Assembly: GCA_013180625.2 (NCBI GenBank)
Contig: SNVD02003159.1
Coordinates: forward strand, 1 to 64,000
Origin: Boswellia sacra
Taxonomy: Eukaryota; Streptophyta; Magnoliopsida; Sapindales; Burseraceae
Reading direction: 5' to 3'
DNA: 64,000 bases
This document shows, piece by piece, positions 46,182 to 57,909 of the stretch; position 1 is the stretch's first letter, and each line of letters opens with the position of its first letter. A program made the translations under genes and the position numbers. Under the pieces are notes generated by a model that ran no database searches, was not told the origin of the DNA, and was given only the letters and a program-made list of their open reading frames with translations.

Positions 46182-47530
46182 CTTTCTTGAGCTTAAGCTG
46201 AAGAGGATGAATCACCATTGACAGTTTAGGGATGAAATCTGCCATGAAATTGATAATACCCAGTACTTGCTGAATTTATTGCTTTGAAAGGTTTTCATCA
46301 GGAAAATCAAGTAGTTGTTTCCCACTGCGAGGCTGGAGACGATATTGGCCTTCAGTGATTATCATTCCTAAGAAATCTACTTCTGACACTATGAAAACAC
46401 ATTTCTTTGGAGAAATCATAATGCCATATTATAGAAGAAGGGAGTGCATTTGCTTTAATAGCTCTAGATGTTCTTCTATTGTTGATGAATACAAAAGAAG
46501 ATCATCTATATAATTAAGCATGTTTGACTTGAGAGGTTGAAAGATCTTGATCATTGACTTTTGAAAGATAGAATGGGCTGTTTTTAATCCGAAAGGCATG
46601 ACCTTCCAATGAAAGTGATGATTGGGAATGCAAAATGTCGTTTTAAATCTTTCTTCTTGATGAATTCCTAATTGCCAGAATCCTACCTTTAAATCTACTT
46701 TTGAAAAAACTTGAGCTTCAGCAAAAGATATGGGTATTGGGAATGGGAAACTTGTTATCAGCTAAGCACAAATTGAGAGGGTGGAAATCTACCACTAATC
46801 TCAATTTCTCTCTAAGCTGTTCTGGTCTTTTGCTGACATAAAAAGCTTCACAAGCCCAAACAGATTCTGTTGGTTCAATCAATTCTTGAGCTTGGAACTG
46901 GGTTAATTCTTGTACAGCAAAGGTATAATGTTCAGGACTCATTCCTCTATGGTTAGCTTTGGTAGGGCTAACATCTTCATTTTTCTTGAAAGGAAGAGAA
47001 ATGAAAAATTCTGAATTTTCCCAGAGAGGATGTGAACATTTTAACAAGAATTCTGAATGGTTGTTGGCTACTGAGGTTGACAAAATATTGGCTTTCAAAT
47101 TTTCTATTGGATCAAAAGAACAGGATGGTTCTATCTTTATCCAGGGATGAAAATAATTTTTGTATCTCAACCCATCAGATTTAATTAGAACTTTTTTAGC
47201 AAAAAACTGGGCTAGTAAATCGAAACCTATGACTAGGTCTTTGTCTGATAATATGGAACCCAGAAATTTATGCACGAAGGATAAACCTGGAAAGAGTTCA
47301 AGGTATACCTTTTTGCTGAGAAGTTCTGTAGAGAAAACCTCATTATTTGTAGCACAAAAATATTGTCGATGTGAAATCCAATATTCTGAAGGGAGAACAG
47401 ATGGATTAATAATGGAAGCTGGGGCACCAGTATCAATGAGAGCTACCAAGTTAATTGGCTTGTCAAACTTTGATGCTCAGATTATGACAAGAACAAAAGG
47501 AACAATAAAATTCGATATTGTACAAGCCAG
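46182..47530 (-). pseudogene. Viral protease-reverse transcriptase, copy 1
   Basis: The frame 47449-46718 begins with the aspartic protease site 'ALIDTGAPASIINPSVLPSE' and reads into the RT fingers ('LRLVVDFHPLNL'). It stops near 46718; later RT segments occur in shifting frames. The catalytic box reads Y-I-D-D at 46501-46512 (minus) and is intact at the residue level. A connection block ('INFMADFIPKLS' type) lies near 46230. The frame stops make it non-functional. Confidence 0.85.
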
Positions 47531-48900
47531 TTGGACTCAAATTGGTCTGGCTTCATAAGACTCATAAAGTTCTTCTTCTGAACAATAATGTGAATTAACT
47601 TGATTGACCATAAAAAGAGTGTCCTCATCTTTTGTTTCCTGTTCCGAAAAGAGAGATTCAAGGTCTTCATTATTATAACAGGAAATTCTTGTAATCTGAG
47701 AAATAGTGTGGAAAACCTTGTCTTTCTTTTTCTTTTGAGAACATTGTTTTGCAAAATATCCTTTTTGACCATAGATTTAGCATCGATTAGACTTTCTTTT
47801 TGTTTTCTTTTTGCGAAAAAATCTTCTCGCTTTGTTTGGCCCAAAAGAAGAAAGCTTCTTGAATTTTCGAAAATGCTTCTTTTTCTTGGATGAACGGAAA
47901 CATGAATCACGAGCTTTGCACTCAATCTTGAGGTCTGGTCTTTGACAAACTTTTTCAAGTTTCTTTCGAACATTGTTATATTCAGTAAGAAATTTGAAAC
48001 TATTTTAGAGCTTTTGTAGTTACCGCAACACAAATTGTAAAAGATTTCCTAAAGATACTTGAAAAAGGGTCATACCTTTGGATGCAGTGAACCTCAGTGT
48101 TTCTGATCCCAAAGGATCTAGAAATTGATTCAGATAAGCCTGCTTGAGATTAGGATCATCTAAGGCTCCAATGAGATAGAATCTTTCTCGGACTTTTTTG
48201 AAATGACGTTGAATATGCTTTGGCTTGAAAGATCATCATTTCAACTCGAAAAATTATTCTCGAACTTTATCTTCAACATGTGTAGGACTTCCCAGAAATT
48301 CTAAGTAAATGTAAAACATGAATTGATTGATGTACATTGAATCAATAATTTGCAATTGGCGGTATTCTCCAAGCTTTAACCACCATTCTCGTAAGGAGCC
48401 CGTCATTCTTGCAATGAAATCAAGAATAACTCCTTTCACTGTAGAGCCGGGACGTAACATTTCTGCATTGCGGCAAGATTTCATTTCATGAATCCTTTTT
48501 CTTTGATCATCAATGTCACAATCATCAAAAGTAAACAGAGAAGTCTTATGATGTGCAGGCTTATGAATCGGCTGACTATTAACATGAATAGTACCCTCAA
48601 TAGATTCATCTTCATCTGAAGGATTTTGAACTGTGGCATGTGTATAAAAAGGTTAAGGATCATCATCATTGCTAGAATGCATCATAATAGGAAGAATCTA
48701 TCTTAGAAATTTGAGAATTTTCAAAATCAGAAATATCTTCTAAAGTTGAAGATAAATCCACATTTTGATGCTCAATCGTAAGGTTTTGGAGATATGTGGA
48801 AATAGGATAAGGTGTTATGGTAAGTTGAATTGGAGGGTCTGGTGGATGTGTTTTACTTAAAGAAGGTTTCTGTTTTTGTTTTAAGGGTTTTTGTGGCAAA
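47531..48900 (-). pseudogene. Viral coat-protein region with destroyed zinc finger, copy 1
   Basis: The capsid core is readable as 'GSTVKGVILDFIARMTGS' and 'WWLKLGEYRQLQIIDSMYIN' (48484-48254), then basic lysine/arginine-rich sequence. The CCHC finger expected near 47745-47790 keeps its first cysteine, then a TAA, and has tyrosines where the second cysteine and the histidine stand in copy 2. Upstream (48899-48490) is the Pro/Ser-rich acidic linker. Multiple stops. Confidence 0.78.
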
Positions 48901-49659
48901 GGTTTTTGGTTTTCTGGAATAAAGAACTATTCTCAAAAATAGAATCAGGAATGGGATGTGCTGGAGGTATTAAGACTTATGGTGCTTTAGGTAAAAGGGA
49001 TGGAGGAGAAGGAGAGGTAAAAAGTCTGTCTAAAGGATGTTGTGGAGGTTGAGTAGCAGAAACCATTCTTTCTAAATAGATCAATTGTTACTTTAACTGA
49101 TTCATTTCAGTTTGAAGGTGTTGAAAAGGGATGGATTGCTTCAGATGTTGAAGAATAATCTGATGAAGGTCTTCAATTCTTTTCTTCAAGGCTTCTAATA
49201 GAGTCAGCACTTGTGGTTGTTAAGAATCTAGTTTTGACTCGATTCTCCTGGTTGCTTCTTCTATTTTTGAAAGATATTCGTTATGAACCACTGCATTTTT
49301 AGATTGTCAATTTAACACTGCTTCTGCCTAGGTCATCTGCTCAAGTTATCCATTTGCTTTTCTAGAAGTCGATGGTTTAACCTTCCATGCATATTTTTTT
49401 TTTGGTAACAGGATCTTCTCTGGATTCAAGAGGAGGGAATGAAGCTGGATCCGTTTGATACCTAGCTACAGAAGGAATAACTAATCCAATATGCTGTTTA
49501 GGGATCCAAACAGCTTTAGCCTTACATTTTTTTTTTTTTTTGAGGAATGGAAATCTGAATTAGAGTTTCTGAGTCAGAAAATTTAGATTGAGGATCATCA
49601 TCTAGATCATCCCATTTAGATGGTTCTGTAATTATTTGATGAACTGAACCTGTATTTGA
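48901..49659 (-). pseudogene. Viral linker between movement and coat proteins, copy 1
   Basis: It matches 52230-53000 of copy 2 in reverse. It contains a heptad-patterned segment (about 49080-49330) likely to form a coiled coil, and T-run/A-run expansions (49390, 49530) absent from copy 2. Several stops. Confidence 0.6.
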
Positions 49660-50878
49660 CTACAAAGTCCAATTTGCTAGTTGATTCACCAAATAAATCT
49701 TAACCAGGAACTTTTCGCTTATATGCCTCATAGAAAGCATTTGACGTCTTCGACTTTCGAGGTCGATAAGCTCTTTTACTACTAGGCAGTCTGAAAGGAT
49801 CAGCATGCTCCAAACAAGCAGGATAATTACAAGAGAGATTGTCTGACTGGTGTTCTTGAAACATATGGATAGGAACACCTTGATTATCAAAAGCATGGAT
49901 CTTAGTAGGAACATATGGAAAAATTCCAAACTGAGTTGAAAAATGTTGGATAAAAGGCCTTTCAGGGGCAAAGTGAATTTCTATTTTCCCACTGATGGTT
50001 CTTTTAAAGGTAGGTTTTGTGGACTGTAAAGGCTGATTGGATGAAGAGGCTGCATTGATTTCTTCATAATTGGTAACCCATTTGGTAGGTATTAATTCCT
50101 TAAGCTTTTCACGGGTTATCTGTTTAGGAACAAAAGTACAGCTAGGGACCAGATTTGATTCTACATTTATGAATATAGAATCATTTCTTTCATTTGGAAG
50201 AGCAATGTCCGTAGCATGATCTTGAACCTGGTAAACCATTTGGTAACGAAGAGTGGCCATATATTTAGGCCCAACAAGAACAGCACCAGTAACCTGGATT
50301 TACAATTTGAGGCAAGTTTTGAGCTGGCGATCGTTGATGGGCATATTGAAATTTGGGAACATGGTAACCATGATTGTACCAGCATTTAGAGTAGTTTGAA
50401 TAGTGCCTAGACAAGCATGTTCATAGCTAGGAAATCTGGTATCAAGAAGAGCAATTCTGGAAGTAACAGGAAGGCCTTTTCGAGCATGGTAAGTGAGGGC
50501 AAAACGAATTCCTTCAAAATGAAGATGTGTAAAACCTTCTCGTTTCCAAATATCAATCAGATGATCTGGAATATCAACTTGAACATATTGTTCAGATTGA
50601 GTAGCAGGGAGTTGATAAGCATTAAATTTGCTACACTAAACATACTCTTTGACTTTAGGAGGAGAATGGTTAATTACAGTTTTGATGGTTTTATGGAACG
50701 AAGAAAAAGGATTTTTGTACACACGATAGGGATCAAGATAAGGAAGATTAGAAGTAGGGAGCTGAGAACTATCAGGAAAATATTGTATTTCATAGAGGTT
50801 ATCTATTTTATATGAAAAGGACTTTCGAAGGGAAGAGGTTGGCATTATAGAAACAGATTTATCAGGACAAGTTGCCAT
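49660..50878 (-). pseudogene. Viral movement protein, copy 1
   Basis: From ATG 50876-50878 ('MATCPDKSVSIMPTSS'). Movement proteins of the caulimovirid/30K type enlarge plasmodesmata. The core is recognisable by 'IWKREGFTHLHFEGIRFA' and 'RIALLDTRFPSYEHACLGT', the latter containing the conserved LxDxR block. Two in-frame stops, TAG 50633-50635 and TAA 50300-50302, divide an otherwise single frame that continues to 49700. Copy 2 has CAG and CAA at the same two codons. Confidence 0.85.
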
Positions 50879-51085
50879 GGCTCTGATATCAAATAGAGAA
50901 GCTGAAGCTCTGAATCAAATTATTTCCTTCTAAAGGTGTTTGTACCCATGTATTTAAGCTAAGTTCTGAATCAGAAGAGTTCTTTTTGTGATGCACGTGT
51001 GCCAGGAGGGCTTAAGGAAGCACTTTAGAAGGAAATAATTTCATTCAGAGCTTCAGCTTCTCTATTTGGTATCAGAGCCATGGCA
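50876..51085. repeat. Head-to-head junction of the two viral copies
   Basis: Arms of about 60 bp (GCCATGGCTCTGATATCAAA on the left and its near complement ending in TTTGGTATCAGAGCCATGGC on the right) surround about 85 bp of viral terminal sequence that belongs only to copy 2. It marks the centre of the 13.7-kb inverted repeat. Confidence 0.9.
51067..51080 (+). promoter_or_regulatory. Viral primer binding site overlapping the polyprotein ATG
   Basis: TGGTATCAGAGCCA is complementary to the 3' end of initiator tRNA-Met, the primer for minus-strand DNA in Caulimoviridae. The last base is also the A of the ATG at 51080-51082. Confidence 0.88.
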
Positions 51086-52513
51086 ATTTGTCCTGATAAA
51101 TCTGTGTCTATAATGCCTACCTCTTCCCTTCAAAAGTCATTTTCATATAAAATAGATAGTCTCTATGAAATACAATATTTTCCTAATAGTTTTCAGCTCC
51201 ATACTTCTAATCTTCCTTATCTTAATCCTTACCGTGTGTACAAAAATCCTCTTTCTTCATTCCATAAAACCATCAAAACTTTAATTAACCCTTCTCCTCC
51301 TATAGTCAAAGAGTATGTTCAGTGTAGCAAATCTAATGCCTATCAACTCCCTGCTACTCAATTTGAGTAATATGTTCAAGTTGATATTCCAGATCATCTG
51401 ATTGATCTTTGGAAACGAGAAGGTTTCACACACCTTCATTTTGGAGGAATTTGTTTTGCCCTCACTTACCATGCTCGAAAAGGCATTCCTATTACTTCTA
51501 GAATTGCTCTTCTTGATACCAGATTTCCTAACTATGAACATGCTTGTCTAGGCACTATTTAAACTACTCTAGATGCTGGTACAATCATGGTTACAAATTT
51601 CCCAAATTTCAATATGCCCATCAACGATCCCTAGCTCAAAACTTGCCTCAAATTGCAAATCCAAGTTATTGGTGTTGTTCCTGCTTCATGCTATGGACAT
51701 CGCTTTTCTAAATGAAACAAATGATTCTATATTCATAAATGTAGAATCAAATCAAGTCCCTAGCTGTACTTTTGTTCCTTAACAGATAGCCCGTGAAAAG
51801 CTTAAGGAATTAATACCTAACAAATAGGTTACCAATTATGACGAAACCCATGCAGCCTCTTCATCCAATCAGCCTTTATAGTCTACAGAGCCTCCTTTAA
51901 AAGAACCATCAGTGGGAAAATAGAAATTCACTTTACCCCTGAAAGGCCCTCTACACAACCTTTTTCGAATCAGTTTGGAATTTTTCCATATGTTCCTATT
52001 GAGATCGATGCTTTTGATGATCAAGGTGTTCCTATCCATATGTTTCAAGAACACCAGTCAGACAATCTCTCTTGTAATTGTCCTGCTTGTTTGGGGCATG
52101 CTGATCCTTTCAAACTGCCTAGTAGAAAAAGAGCTTATCGACCTCCAAAGTTGAAGACGTCAGATGCTTTTTATGAGGCATATCAGCGAAAAGTTCCTTG
52201 TTATGATTTACTTGGTGAATCAACTGGCAAATTGGACTTTGTAGTCAAATACACAGGTCCAGTTCATCAAATAATTCCAGAACCATCTAGATGGGATGAT
52301 CTAGATGATGATCCTCAATCTAAATTTTCTGACTTAGAAACTCTAATTCAGATCTCCATTCCTAAGAAAAAATGTAAGGCTAAAGCTGTTTGGATCTCTA
52401 AACAGCATATTGGATTAGTTATCCCTTCTATAGCTATCTATCAACCGGATCCAGCTTCATTCCCTCCTCTTGAATCCAAAGAAGATCATGTTACCAAAGA
52501 AAAATCTGCATGA
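51080..52513 (+). pseudogene. Viral movement protein, copy 2
   Basis: The frame starts 'MAICPDKSVSIMPTSS' and runs to a TAA at 51368-51370; a second TAA lies near 51559, and a deletion of about 62 bp near 51684 shifts the frame. The C-terminal part is open at 52040-52513 ('MFQEHQSDNLSCNCPACLGH', then 'WDDLDDDPQSKFSDLETL'). Copy 1 is undamaged at both stop codons, so the lesions arose after duplication. Confidence 0.85.
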
Positions 52514-53420
52514 AAGGTTAAACCATCAACTTCTAGAAAAGCAAATGGACAACCTGAGCAGATGACTTAAGTAGAAGCAGTGTTAAATTGGCAATCTGAA
52601 AACGCAGTGGTTCAGAATCAATATCTTTCAAAAATAGAAGAAGCAACCAAGAGAATTGAGTCAAAACTAGATTCTCAACAACGACAAGTGCTGACTCCAT
52701 TAGAAGCCTTGAAGAAAAGAATTGAAGACCTTCATCAGATTATTCTTCAACATCTGAAGCAATCCATTCCTTTCATCACCTTCAAACTGAAACGAATCAG
52801 TTAAAGTAACAATTGATCTATTTAGAAAGAATGGTTTCTGCTGCTGAACCTCTACAACATCCTTTAGACATACTTTTTACCTCTCCTTCCCTTCCATCCC
52901 TTTTACCTAAAACACCACAAGTCTTGATACCTCCAAAGCATCCCACTCCTGATTCTATTTTTGGGTATAGTTCTTTATTCCAAAAACCAAAAGCCTTTAA
53001 CCCTTAAAACAAAAACAGAAACCTTCTTCAAGTAATACACATCCACCATACCCTCTAATTCAACTTACCATAACACTTGATCCCATTTCCACATATCTCC
53101 AAAACCTTACTATTGAGCATCAAAATGTAGATTTATCTTCTACTTCAGAAGATATTTCTGATCCTAAAAATTCTCAAATTTCTGAGACAGATCTTGACTC
53201 TCATCAAATTCTTCCTATTATGATACATTCTATCAATGATGATGATCCTTAACCTTCTTATACACATGCCACAATTCAAAATCCTTCAAATGAAGATGAA
53301 TCTATTAAAGATATTATTCATGTTAATAGTCATCTGACTCAGAAGCCCGCACATCATAAGACTTCTTTGTTTACTTTTGATGATTACGGCGTTGATGATT
53401 AAAGAAACAGGATTCATGAA
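52514..53420 (+). pseudogene. Viral linker with coiled-coil segment, copy 2
   Basis: 'NQYLSKIEEATKRIESKLDS' and 'LEALKKRIEDLHQIILQHL' (52610-52760) show a heptad pattern of hydrophobic residues, as in coiled-coil proteins of other caulimovirids. A proline-rich stretch and an acidic Ser/Asp-rich stretch follow (52850-53250). Stops at several places. Confidence 0.6.
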
Positions 53421-54297
53421 ATGACATATTGGTGCAATGCAGAAATGTTACATCCCGGCTCCACAGTGAAAGGAGTTATTCTTGATTTCATTGCAAGAAT
53501 GATGGGCTCCTCACTAGAATGGTGGTTAAAGCTTGGAGAATACCGCCAACTGCAAATTATTGATTCAGTAGACATCAATCAATTCATGTTTTACATTTAC
53601 TCATAAATTCTAGAAAGTCCTAGACATGTTGAAGATAAAGCCCAAGAATAATTTTTCGAGTTGAAATGATGATCTTTCAAGCCAAAGCATATTCAACATC
53701 ATTTCAAAAAAGTCCGAGAAAGATTCTATCTCATTCGAGGCTTAGATGATCCTAATCTCAAGCAAGCTTATCTGAATCAACTTTTGATCCTTTGGGATCA
53801 GAAACACTGAGGTTTATTGCATCCAAAGGTATGACCTTTTCTCAAGTATCTTTGGGAAATCTGTTACAATTTGTGTTGCAGCAACTACAAAAGCTCTGCA
53901 ATAGTTCCAAATTTCTTATTGAATATAACAAAGTTTAGAAGATTGGAAAAGTTTGTCAAAGACCAGACCTCAAGATTGAGTGCAAAGGTGGTGATTCATG
54001 TTTTTATCCATCCAAGAAAAAGAAGCATTTTCGAAAATTCAAGAATCCTTATTCTTTTGAGCCAAAGAAAGCGAGAAGATTTTTTCGCAGAAAGAAAACA
54101 AAAAGAAAGTCTAATCGATGCTACATTTGTGGTCAAAAAGGACATTTTGCAAAACAATGTTCTCAAAAGAAAAAGAAAGACAAGAAAACAGAAGATGAGG
54201 ACACTCTTTTTATGATCAGTCAAGCTGATTCATATGATTGTTCAGAAGAAGAACTTTATGAGTTTTATGAAGCTAGACCAATTTCAGTTCAACCGGC
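53421..54297 (+). pseudogene. Viral coat-protein region with intact zinc finger, copy 2
   Basis: The capsid core 'GSTVKGVILDFIARMMGS' to 'DINQFMFYIYS' ends at a TAA near 53604. Further core sequence follows in other frames to the basic region. The zinc finger C-x2-C-x4-H-x4-C (CYICGQKGHFAKQC) is at 54119-54160 with all ligands. An acidic tail (about 54195-54270) leads to the protease. Confidence 0.8.
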
Positions 54298-55570
54298 TTG
54301 TACAATATCGAATTTTATTGTTCCTTTTGTCCGGTTATAATCCGACCATCAAAGTTTGACAAGCCTATTAACTTGATAGCTCTCATTGATACTGGTGCTG
54401 TAGCTTCCATTCTTAATCCATCTGTTCTCCCTTCAGAATATTGGATTTCACATCGACAATATTTTCATGCGGTAAATAATGAGGTTTTCTCTACAGAACT
54501 TCTCAGCAAAAAGGTATACCTTGAACTCTTTCCATGTTTATCCTTTATGCATAAATTTCTAGGTTCCATATTACTAGACAAAGACCTAGTCATAGGTTTT
54601 GATTTACTAGCCCAATGTTTTGCTAAAAAAGTTCTGACTAAATCTGATGGGTTGAGATACAAAAATTATTTTCATCCCTGGATAAAGATAGAACCATAAT
54701 GTTCTTTTGATCCAACAGAAAATTTGAAAGCCCATATTTTTTCAACCTCAGCAGCCAACAGCCATTCAGAATTATTGTTAAAATGTTCATATCCTCTATG
54801 GAAAAATTTAGAAATTTTCATTTCTCTTCCTTTCAAGAAAAATGAAGATGTTAGCCCTACCAAAGCTAGCCATAGAGGAATGAATCCTGAACATTATACC
54901 CTTGCTATACAAAAATTAACCCAGTTGCAAGCTCAAGAATTAATTGAACCAACAGAATCTGTTTGGGCTTGTGAAGCTTTTTATGTCAGCAAAAGACCAG
55001 AACAGCTCAAAGAGAAATTGAGATTAGTGGTAGATTTTCGCCCTCTCAATTTGTTCTTAGCTGATAACAAATTTTCCATTCCCAATACCCATACCTTTTG
55101 CTGAAGCTCAAGTTTTTTAAAAGTAGATTTAAACGTAGGATTCTGATAACTAGGAATACATCAAGAAGAAAGATTTAAAACAGGATTTTGCGTTCCCAAT
55201 CATCACTTTCATTGGAATGTCATGCCTTTCGGATTAAAAATAGCCCCTTCTATCTTTCAAAAGGTAATGATCAAGATCTCTCAACCTCTCAAGTCCAACA
55301 TGCTTATTTATTAAGATGATCTTCTTTTGTATTCATTAACGATAGAAGAACATCTAGAGCTATTAAAGTAAATGCACTCCCTTCTTCTACAATATGGCAT
55401 TATGATTTCTCTAAAGAAATATGTTTTCATAGTGACAGAAATAGATTTCTTGGGAATGATAATCACTGAAGGCCAATATCATCTTCAACCGCACATTGGG
55501 AAACAACTACTTGATTTACTGATGAAAACCTTTCAAAGTAACAAATTCAGCAAGTACTGGGTATTATCAA
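54298..55570 (+). pseudogene. Viral protease-reverse transcriptase, copy 2
   Basis: The aspartic protease site D-T-G is at 54388-54396. The frame is open 54298-54699, then stops and resumes to 55104 with 'LRLVVDFRPLNLFLADNK'. The RT catalytic box reads Y-stop-D-D: a TAA at 55312-55314 immediately precedes the two aspartates. A later open stretch (55372-55608) has 'VIVTEIDFLGMIITEGQY'-type connection sequence. Inactive. Confidence 0.85.
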
Positions 55571-55574
55571 TTTC

Positions 55575-56575
55575 ATGGCAGATTTCATCCCTAAACTGTC
55601 AATGGTGATTCGTCGTCTTCAACTTATGCTCAAGAAAGATGCTCCCTCTTGGGGACTTGAGCAATCTAATGCTCTCTCTCAAATTAAGAAGGTCGCACAA
55701 AATCTTCCTCCTTTGCAAATTCTTTCCAACAGAACAAGAATTTTGAAAACTGATGCTAGTGACTTTTTCTAGGCTGCAATTCTCATTGAAGAAAAAAATG
55801 AGAAAAGAAATATTTGTGGTTATAAAAGTGCTGCTTTTTCCGAACCTGAGATAGATTACCACTCCACATTTAAAGAAGTCATCATTTTCTAGTAGAAATG
55901 GATATGAGCTCTTTTCCAAAAATGTTGCAGCTTAAACAGAAGCAATTGCCTCATCTGCAGTTACTTAGATGGTCAACCTGGTTTTTCCTATTTACCTTCG
56001 ATGTCAAGCATATTAAAGGGGATAACAACATTCTTGCAGACATGTTATCTCGCCCTTAACAAATCAAGGTTGATCAAAGCAATTCTCTGCAACTTATTCC
56101 AGTAATTCATATGATGAATCCTTTTCCTTCACCACCAGCAGATTATTAGTTTCTTCCTCATAAAGTTCCTGCTTTGATAGCAAATCAAGCTCTCAATCAG
56201 TCTCATCATAAGCAAATGTTAGAGTATCAGGCGAAAATCCTCATAAAATATGGCACATTCCCTCTTGGTAGTATAGAGATTCATCTAGAATTTTTATACA
56301 TGACAATTTATCAAGTTCGAGACTTTGAAAAGGATTTTAGTCCGAAATGCTTATGGTTTCTTTGGCATCTTTTACAACAATTTTCCATTGGCATTGAGTT
56401 TAATCTCAGTTATATGTTAACAAGAATGGCACACACCAATCTGCTCTATAGACAAAGAACTCTTGATACTCCTGCAGGATACTTTCAAATATTCCTCGAG
56501 TGGTTTCATCCTCTCTCGTGGTGGAAGCCACAATTTGAATATCAAAGGCAGAAAAGCTTCAATCTTCGTGGGTAA
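55575..56575 (+). pseudogene. Viral RNase H and following segment, copy 2
   Basis: 'MADFIPKLSMVIRRLQLML' then 'ILKTDASDFF', the first catalytic aspartate of RNase H, followed by a TAG. Near 55879 about 49 bp present in copy 1 are missing, which removes part of the domain and shifts the frame. The tail is open 56174-56575 ('YQVRDFEKDFSPKCLWFL'). Confidence 0.82.
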
Positions 56576-57290
56576 AGAGTAACACATCATATTATCTACA
56601 TTTTTAAGAGAACTAGCATTGTTACTAATAATCAATTGCAGTTCTTTTTACATGTGCAGGAATACTGTTTATCTCCATATAACTTGGCTTAAAAATGGGA
56701 AGCATATCCCCATGAATTTCGAGAATTCCAAAGGAGGATTTCTGAAATCAATTCCAGAATTCCTCCTCAAATTTGGCCAGGCATTGAAGATGATGCACCA
56801 TAGGAACAATTTCCTTTAGAATATTATCATCGATTACGACTATATAGAAAGGTGTATTACTCGACTCATAAACACATACTTCAAGGAGGAAGTTCCTGTT
56901 CTCGACAAGCCCAAGAAGATGAAGATAATGATCTACATCTCCAACTCAGTATCCAGAGTCTTCCACAACCAACACTCCCACAGCTGTTTCAAGAACAGTC
57001 TTGTCCTCCATACTTTTAAGATTCTCAAGATCCTTGTAGTATTGATCAGACTTATCTGCAGCAATTTCTAGAAAAAAGCAGCGGACCTAGTCAAGAAACC
57101 AAACAAGATGATACTATTCTGGATGAACTTCTGACAGATTTCGACAAAAAAAAAAAAGAAAAAATTCCTCAATTTAATATGTTGACATGGTGGGACCCTT
57201 ACAGTGATAATGATTATGACGAATACCCACATATTTTTAGCATCGCTACATCACCAAAATGATGTTCTGGCATCCTCTTTTCCACAAATC
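56576..57290 (+). pseudogene. Viral polyprotein C-terminal tail, copy 2
   Basis: The tail continues with stops. It has a basic segment (about 56820-56900) and a long acidic, glutamine-rich end (about 56905-57260). It contains the ~360 bp lost from copy 1. It lies outside the recognisable enzymatic domains, and I cannot assign a role. Confidence 0.55.
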
Positions 57291-57909
57291 CAAATGTCAA
57301 GACTTATCTACCACCGATGTTAGAAAAAAGCTTTAGTCTTGTAATTTTATAATAAAGCTTTTTCATATGTTTTTAGCCATAAGTGTCCAAAAGTTTATTA
57401 AATATATTATGTGTTATAAATGTAAAAGATGACAAGGCATAAAAAGTCATCTTGTCATGATATCGAGTCCGTATCAAGTCTGGCAAAATTGTTTAACACA
57501 TTTATGTGGTAAAACAATTAGCCACGTAGCTTACTTTGTAGCCACAAATCTTTTTATAAATAAAAGTTTCATCCTTCTCAAAGGATATAGAGACTTTGGG
57601 AGGAAACCTTTTGTAATTCTCTCATTTACATATATATTTCTTTATATGTTTAGTTTTCTGTTGTACTGATTTTGAGTATATCGGTTGGAAACCCAAAAGT
57701 ATATTCCAATGGTGAGTCTGAATAGGCACTATACTGATCTACAACTGGGTGTAAACAATGTCACGTACTCAATATCAAACATTGATGCCGTATTTCTACC
57801 CATGTATTTAAGCTAAGTTCTGAATCAGAAGAGTTCCTTTTGTGATATGCATGTGTCAGAAGGGCTTGAGGAAGCACTTTAGAAGGAAATAATTTGATTC
57901 AGAGCTTCA
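57291..57909 (+). promoter_or_regulatory. Viral intergenic/promoter and terminal repeat region, copy 2
   Basis: Non-coding, with AATAAAGC near 57352 (possible polyadenylation signal) and CATGTATTTAAGC near 57806. The equivalent of copy 1 (about 44317-44335, minus) reads CCTATATATTTAAGCG, a better TATA box. This is where the pregenomic RNA promoter of a caulimovirid would be. Confidence 0.5.

Larger units (their letters stand above)
44211..50935 (-). mobile_element. Endogenous caulimovirid (petuvirus/florendovirus-like), copy 1
   Basis: A DNA pararetrovirus genome integrated on the minus strand: leader with tRNA-Met-type primer site, movement protein, coat protein with zinc finger remnant, aspartic protease, RT and RNase H. 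There is no integrase and there are no true LTRs, the plan of single-polyprotein Caulimoviridae. Many stops and shifts are present. Compared with copy 2 it lacks about 360 bp after RNase H (equivalent to about 56628-56986). The primer site is changed to TGATATCAGAGCCA. It joins copy 2 head to head at about 50935/50936. Genus is inferred from gene order, not a phylogeny. Confidence 0.9.
50936..57909 (+). mobile_element. Endogenous caulimovirid, copy 2
   Basis: A near full-length copy on the plus strand. The segment 50945-51058 recurs at 57791-57909 (CCCATGTATTTAAGCTAAGT to GATTCAGAGCTTCA), so the insert is slightly longer than one genome unit. It keeps an unaltered primer site and an intact zinc finger, but has its own stops, a ~62-bp deletion in the movement protein region near 51684 and a 49-bp deletion in RNase H near 55879. 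It is not coding-competent. Confidence 0.9.

Noticed and set aside
44211..57909. An LTR retrotransposon without integrase
   Set aside because: There are no true LTRs, and a movement protein and coat protein with zinc finger precede protease-RT-RNase H, which is caulimovirid order.
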